Shown here piece by piece: positions 41,047-45,106 of a DNA stretch of 45,106 bases. Position numbers and translations under genes: made by a program. Each line of letters starts with the position of its first letter. Position 1 is the first letter of the stretch. A model generated the notes under the pieces. That model did not search any database. It was not told the origin of the DNA and was given only the letters and a program-made list of their open reading frames with translations. This stretch comes from Kuafuiihalomonas phototrophica. GTDB taxonomy: Bacteria; Myxococcota; Kuafuiibacteriia; Kuafuiibacteriales; Kuafuiibacteriaceae. The stretch is from assembly GCA_031800475.1 (NCBI GenBank), contig DAPKRQ010000349.1, positions 1 to 45,106 of the forward strand, written 5' to 3'.

Positions 41047-42885
41047 TCAAAACGACAGGGTGAACGCGAAACCCACGTCGAACAGGGGCGCCCTGATCCC
41101 CTGGGTCAGCAGGGCATCCAGGCCCGGGACGGCCCCGACGAACGGTGCCGCCGGGTCTCCGGGCTCGACCAGCGGCGGAACCTCGAGCTTGAAGATGCCG
41201 CCGGCGTCTCCGGCATAGATCTGGGTGAAGACCCGAACTCCGAGGTAGGTGAGCACGGTCTGGGACAGGTCCAGGCGAAACAGGGCCGTGCGGTCGCTCA
41301 GATTGGAGATGCCGGTGAGGAGCAGTGTCGTGTCGTCCAGCGAGCCCGGTCCCAACAGTGTGGCGAAGGCCGCCAGATAGTGCCGCCCGAACCGAAACGG
41401 ATTGAGCGAGACCTGGGCACCCGCGACCGCCGCGTCGAGCACGTCTTGCTGGGCGTCGGGCAACAGACCGACCAACGGACCGAGCCCTTGCAACGTACCG
41501 GCAGCCGCCGCGCTGAATCCAAAGTAGGGCACAAGGTCCGATTCGGCGTAGCCGCCCTCGTTGTAGTAGTACTCCGCGCCCAAGATCAGCTGATCGCCGT
41601 CGTCAGAGAGTCGAAAGGTCACGTCGAACCCGACCATGGCCTCCACGAGCCATCGCTCGCTTCGATCGACTGCTGTCGGGAAGACCAAATTGCCCAAGTC
41701 GAATTCGCCCTCGAAGAAGGGCTCGTTGCTTCCAGTGGTAAAGGCCAGCTCGGAGCGGAGCTCGAATCGCCACACCCCTGCGGACAGGTCGAGGCCGATG
41801 CGCTCACCCTGGTCCGCCTGGCTGGCCAGCGTCACCGCGAGCTCGGCCTGCTCGACCAAGAACTCTCCCCGCACGAGCCCGCCGACCTGCCCCACTTCGT
41901 CCGCGTCTTCCAGATCCGCCACCGCGTAGAAGTTCCACCCGAGCGATTCGACGGGAAGATGCAACCGCAAGAGCCCCAGTCCGAGGCGCTGGTCGAAGAT
42001 CGCAACCGGATTCAGGCGCTGCCGATTCAAAAAGTCGGTGGGATTGAAGACCCGACCGGAGCCCCACCTCACTCGCTGCTTGCCGGCGGTGACGTAGAGT
42101 GTTCGGGCCACGTCGAACTTGAGCCAGAGCTGGTCCAGCAGAGCCTGGGTCTGTTCGGTCTGAAACCCGGCCACGCCCTGAAAGGCGAAGGCCCCGCCGT
42201 CCGCAGCTGCGGCATCGTCCCGGAATGTAAAGTCCGTCTGCACGCGACCTTGGGCAAAGAGCCGGATCCGCTCGTTGGGCCGGGCGTCCAAATAGACATC
42301 GAGAAAGTTCGGAGAACGGACCGTCGCGTCTTCGAAGTTTCGATCCTCGATGAAGCCGAGCTGCGCCTGCAGCAGCAGCTGCCCTCCGATGTCGACGATG
42401 TCGTCCCGGGCCTCCAGCTCGGAGCTGAGGCGATCGGTCAGGCTGTCGAGAAGTCGGCTGGATTTTCGCTCTCCCAAGGCAGCGGGAGACCGGGGGGCTG
42501 CAGACCGGGCCGTCTGTCCAGGCCGCGTGGGATCGCCGAAGATCGCAGCCTCCCGGGCCGATTCCTCGTCCCGCTGCGTCTGGGAAATCGAACGGGTCGA
42601 TGTTCCGGTCTGCGTCGTCCTTCCCGGCTGTTCGGACAGGGATGCCTCCAGGGCCGACGCCGCCTCCCGCTGGGCGTCCGAAAGGCCCCGAGCCGGCGTG
42701 GCGGTCTGGGTCGGCGGTGCAGGACTGCCGAACAACGCCGCTTCCCGGTCTGATTCTTCCCGGCGCTGGGCGTCAGAGATCGACCGCGCCGACGTGCTGG
42801 TTCGAGTGGCCTTCGAGGGCTCGTCCCCCTCCTGCGCCCCCGCCAGTGAAAGGGCGACGGCGAGCGCCACCCCCGGAGCGATCAC
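41047..42885 (-). CDS. Outer-membrane beta-barrel protein with 32-residue N-terminal repeats
   Basis: Protein of 612 residues, GTG start at 42885 overlapping the TGA of the LolA-like gene (GTGA). The signal peptide is residues 1-18 (cut after AGA-Q). Residues 27-124 hold three tandem repeats of 32-34 residues. From about 165 on there are alternating strands and Gly-Lys-Gln-Arg-Val-Arg-Trp-Gly-Ser-Gly (GKQRVRWGSG), NPTDFLNRQRLNP, and a terminal phenylalanine (AFTLSF), as in DUF1302-like porins and other outer-membrane barrels. Its role is probably the outer-membrane end of the permease/LolA-like chain directly upstream. A longer in-frame extension to 43338 is rejected: it runs across the LolA-like gene. 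Confidence 0.82.
   Translation of the reverse strand: MIAPGVALAVALSLAGAQEGDEPSKATRTSTSARSISDAQRREESDREAALFGSPAPPTQTATPARGLSDAQREAASALEASLSEQPGRTTQTGTSTRSISQTQRDEESAREAAIFGDPTRPGQTARSAAPRSPAALGERKSSRLLDSLTDRLSSELEARDDIVDIGGQLLLQAQLGFIEDRNFEDATVRSPNFLDVYLDARPNERIRLFAQGRVQTDFTFRDDAAAADGGAFAFQGVAGFQTEQTQALLDQLWLKFDVARTLYVTAGKQRVRWGSGRVFNPTDFLNRQRLNPVAIFDQRLGLGLLRLHLPVESLGWNFYAVADLEDADEVGQVGGLVRGEFLVEQAELAVTLASQADQGERIGLDLSAGVWRFELRSELAFTTGSNEPFFEGEFDLGNLVFPTAVDRSERWLVEAMVGFDVTFRLSDDGDQLILGAEYYYNEGGYAESDLVPYFGFSAAAAGTLQGLGPLVGLLPDAQQDVLDAAVAGAQVSLNPFRFGRHYLAAFATLLGPGSLDDTTLLLTGISNLSDRTALFRLDLSQTVLTYLGVRVFTQIYAGDAGGIFKLEVPPLVEPGDPAAPFVGAVPGLDALLTQGIRAPLFDVGFAFTLSF
42514..42807 (-). repeat. Three tandem 32-34 residue protein repeats in the barrel gene
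   Basis: Residues 27-60, 61-92 and 93-124 each follow the pattern T-x-T-x-R-[SG]-[IL]-S-[DQ]-x-Q-R-x-[EA]-x-x-x-[ADE]-x-E-A-x-[LI]-[FS]-x-x-[PQ]-x-x-x-x-Q. They look like short helices joined by Pro/Thr linkers and sit between signal peptide and barrel, so they would face the periplasm. Confidence 0.8.
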
Positions 42886-43646
42886 CGGCTTTTGCTCTCG
42901 AGCCAGGCTTTCGTGAAGATGTTCGGGTCGAGGGACTTCAGGGCCACCTTGGTCACGACCATGGTGGTGCGATTGCCTTTTTCGACCTCGTCGAAGACCC
43001 GGATCTCCTCCGGGAAGAACACGTCTGCGCCCTTCTTCTGGCTGTAGACCTGTTTCCACCGAGGATAATAGGTGGTCCGCAAGAGCTTGCCCGAGAGGGC
43101 AAAGTCTTGTCGTTTCAAGATATTTTTTGTTTGGGTATCCACCCAAAGATGCAGCACCGGGTATGCCACATCGGCCCCTTCCTTGGCGTTCAAAACCAAG
43201 TGGTGCACCGAATACCGTCCGAGCGACTCGAGACCACCATAGGTGGCGTCGTATTCGTCGGACAGGCGCGACTCGTCGAAGTCCGCTCGCCGGGTATCGG
43301 TACCGAGAATCCGCTCTCGCTCGGTCCGCCGCTCCCATTTTCCAACGGTCGGGTCGTAGAGAAATAGGTTCTCGTCAACGCGCAGATAGCCCTTGCCCGC
43401 CTCCGACTTGGGCTTCAAGAACATGATCAAGAGCTTGTCGGCTTCATCCCTTCGGTAGACGACCGATTGGTACACCAGGTCGTTTTTTCCACGTTCCTTT
43501 TGTTCGATGAGGGCCAGTGCTTTGAAGTCTCCGGCTGCCCGCTGCTTTTCGTCGAGCACCTCCAGGAGCTGGTTGGCCTCGGAGTCGGTCATCGGCGCCG
43601 AAACCAGCGCCAGAGCACACATCGTGGTCCACATGCCGTTCATCAT
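42882..43646 (-). CDS. LolA-like outer-membrane lipoprotein-sorting protein
   Basis: Protein of 254 residues. A short signal peptide (about 1-18) is followed by a half-barrel pattern of paired strands: KLLIMFLKPKSEAGKGYLRVDENLFLYDP, KWERRT, YSVHHLVLNAK, YPVLHLWVDTQTKNILKRQDFALSGKLLRTTYY and a KVALKSLDPNIFTKAWLE ending. This is the LolA/LolB-fold COG2834 group with the typical DPNIFTKAWLE-type C-terminus. These periplasmic proteins carry a lipid or acyl chain. The ATG overlaps the stop of the FtsX permease gene (ATGA) and the stop overlaps the barrel gene (GTGA), so all three are made together. The cargo is not known; lipoproteins as in the classical Lol system are one option. Confidence 0.82.
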   Translation of the reverse strand: MMNGMWTTMCALALVSAPMTDSEANQLLEVLDEKQRAAGDFKALALIEQKERGKNDLVYQSVVYRRDEADKLLIMFLKPKSEAGKGYLRVDENLFLYDPTVGKWERRTERERILGTDTRRADFDESRLSDEYDATYGGLESLGRYSVHHLVLNAKEGADVAYPVLHLWVDTQTKNILKRQDFALSGKLLRTTYYPRWKQVYSQKKGADVFFPEEIRVFDEVEKGNRTTMVVTKVALKSLDPNIFTKAWLESKSR

Positions 43647-44989
43647 CCCAAAAAGTGTATCGCCGTGACCGGCTGCAGGCGCGAAGCCCGATAGGCCGGA
43701 AGAACCGCCGCCAGGCCTGAAAGACCAGTGAATGCCGCCACCGCCAAAATCAGCTGCTGGGGCTTCACCACCAGATTGAGGGTCTCGCTCATCAGGATCG
43801 CCTGCACCGCTTCACTCGGTATCGACCAGTCCAAAGCGTCGAGCCCGCCGGCGACGGCCGCCCCGAGCACAGACCCGAGGGTAGTGCTGAGAAGACCCAG
43901 CGCCAGCGCTTCCAACAAAAACATGAACAAGACTTGGCGCCGGCCCATTCCGATGGCGCGAAGCGTTCCGACTTCGGGCGTGCGCTCCCGCACGCTGACC
44001 CACATGCTGTTCATGACCCCGATGCCGATCAGCACCACCAAGATGCTGACCAGCGCGAAGGACACGGTATCGACGGCGTTGAGCACCCACGTCAGGAACA
44101 GCACCTCGTCCTCCCACGTGGTCACGTCGAGCTTTTGACCCGTCCATTCTTGCCCAGCGATGGTGCCGAACTTCGTGAAGAAAGGCACCGGCTCGTGGGC
44201 GAGCAGATCGTAGCCCGCTTCTTCGAGGACCGGCCGCAGCTTCTTCATGACCTGGGCGCTTCGATTGTGGTCGTTCAAGTAGATGTGGATGGCTCCGGTA
44301 ACATCGGGACCCACGTGATACACCTGGCGCAGCGCGTCTTCGTGCACGAATATGGAGAAGTTGCTCAAAAAGCCGATGTCCTTCGCGACCGCCACGACCG
44401 TGAGCTCGGTCGAGTTGCGAGCGCCTTGAACGGTCTCCGCCACGACCGAGAGCTGATCGCCCACCTCCACCGAGAGCCGGCGGGCTTGGGCTGCAAAGAG
44501 CATGGCCGCGCCGGGCTCCGCGAGCTGGGACACGTCGCCCCGGACCTCGTCGGTGCCGCCGTCCACGTACTCGGACCGGGGAGCGAGCCGGATGTTCTCG
44601 AGGAATGCCTTCTCCTGGGTCACGTCGATGCCGGTCAGCCCAACCTGAATCGAGGTGGTGGGGCTGATGATTCGGGCGAAGCCGCGGCCGCGATCCACCA
44701 CGTAGTCGAGCCCGTCCACGTGTTCCCGTACCAGCGCTTTGAGACGGGTCTTGTCCGTCACCAGGGGCGATACGTCGCTGATCTTCGCTTTGAAGAAACC
44801 CCCGATGTTCACATGGCCTGTCGAAAGGGTCGTCGCGGATCGGATCATGGTGTCCGAAAGGCCCGCCGACAACGCGAGCAGAAGCACCAAGAGCATCGTC
44901 ACCAAAGACAAGGCCACCGCCAAAACCAAGGTCCGGCGCCGAGCCTGCACCAGGTTTCGCACCGCGATTTCGAGAAAGGTCTTGTACAC
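43643..44989 (-). CDS. FtsX-family ABC transporter permease (LolC/MacB-like)
   Basis: Protein of 448 residues, GTG start at 44989. One helix (about 20-45) is followed by a large periplasmic MacB-PCD-type domain (50-300) and three helices (about 310-330, 360-385, 415-435). The FtsX C-terminal box VRERTPEVGTLRAIGMGRRQVLFMFLLEAL and the final PAYRASRLQPVTAIHFLG mark LolC/LolE/MacB-type permeases. They work as dimers with an ATPase that is not in this window. A second permease gene ends 9 bases upstream, so a LolC/LolE-like heterodimer is likely. The LolA-like gene overlaps its 3' end. Confidence 0.9.
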   Translation of the reverse strand: MYKTFLEIAVRNLVQARRRTLVLAVALSLVTMLLVLLLALSAGLSDTMIRSATTLSTGHVNIGGFFKAKISDVSPLVTDKTRLKALVREHVDGLDYVVDRGRGFARIISPTTSIQVGLTGIDVTQEKAFLENIRLAPRSEYVDGGTDEVRGDVSQLAEPGAAMLFAAQARRLSVEVGDQLSVVAETVQGARNSTELTVVAVAKDIGFLSNFSIFVHEDALRQVYHVGPDVTGAIHIYLNDHNRSAQVMKKLRPVLEEAGYDLLAHEPVPFFTKFGTIAGQEWTGQKLDVTTWEDEVLFLTWVLNAVDTVSFALVSILVVLIGIGVMNSMWVSVRERTPEVGTLRAIGMGRRQVLFMFLLEALALGLLSTTLGSVLGAAVAGGLDALDWSIPSEAVQAILMSETLNLVVKPQQLILAVAAFTGLSGLAAVLPAYRASRLQPVTAIHFLG

Positions 44990-44998
44990 GTCCGCTCC

Positions 44999-45106
44999 TC
45001 AGTCTCGGTCCCGCATGGCTTCTACCGGCTGAACGCGCGATGCGATTCGAGCCGGGTAGAGGGCGGAGACCAGACTCACCGCCGCCACCGCCCCCACAGC
45101 CCCCAC
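44999..45106 (-). CDS. Second FtsX-family permease, only the C-terminal end inside the window
   Basis: The last 35 codons of a gene entering from the right edge read AAVSLVSALYPARIASRVQPVEAMRDRD and stop. The YPARIASR-x-QPVEAMR ending is the signature C-terminus of FtsX/MacB/LolC permeases. Its start and ATPase partner would lie beyond the right edge. Confidence 0.8.
   Translation of the reverse strand: MGAVGAVAAVSLVSALYPARIASRVQPVEAMRDRD

Noticed and set aside
39592..42753. Open frame of 1053 codons on the plus strand
   Set aside because: It runs antisense through both the HAD nucleotidase and the barrel gene, each with clear family motifs. No recognisable fold is visible.

Overview
The window is high-GC, gene-dense DNA. 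It looks like a Gram-negative bacterium of the Myxococcota / former Deltaproteobacteria type. The clues are a TamA/TamB outer-membrane system, a beta-barrel protein, large hybrid histidine kinases, an FHA-containing sigma-54 activator, and one secreted protein ending in a MYXO-CTERM-like tail (Gly-Gly-Cys, hydrophobic stretch, Arg cluster). The taxonomic call is an inference. There are no tRNA or rRNA genes, no CRISPR array and no insertion sequences that I can see. No gap between genes exceeds about 170 bases. Seven neighbouring gene pairs overlap by 4 bases (ATGA, GTGA or TTGA), so translational coupling is common here.

Layout. 1-5.6 kb holds housekeeping and membrane genes: a truncated HrpB helicase, NudC, a two-gene HTTM-type membrane pair, and a Kef-type antiporter. 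5.66-17.2 kb is an accessory block that looks like a surface-glycan or small-molecule pathway. It contains a GT-C-like membrane glycosyltransferase, an ATP-grasp ligase and an amidohydrolase in one overlapping operon. Next come a secreted serine hydrolase, a GH43-like beta-propeller, an Fe(II)/2OG oxygenase, an RffA/WecE sugar transaminase, a polyprenyl-phosphate-type GT2, a second serine hydrolase and a second 2OG oxygenase. The hydrolases and the oxygenases are each a paralogous pair.

17.2-24.3 kb holds a secreted patatin-like lipase and a divergent signalling operon. The operon starts with a free-standing cobalamin-binding protein with the CarH/AerR Wx9EH signature, coupled to a hybrid histidine kinase and followed by a second hybrid kinase. 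24.3-32.8 kb is metabolic and regulatory: PanD, a 2-oxo acid dehydrogenase E1 alpha/beta pair with an unknown third gene, an isocitrate-dehydrogenase-like enzyme, an FHA sigma-54 activator, FeSOD and a pseudouridine synthase. 32.9-45.1 kb is envelope biogenesis: TamA-TamB, a HAD-type nucleotidase, and a tightly coupled chain of two FtsX-type permeases, a LolA-like protein and an outer-membrane barrel protein.

The most interesting parts are the B12-sensor/kinase operon, the duplicated hydrolase/oxygenase glycan block, and the permease-LolA-barrel chain.
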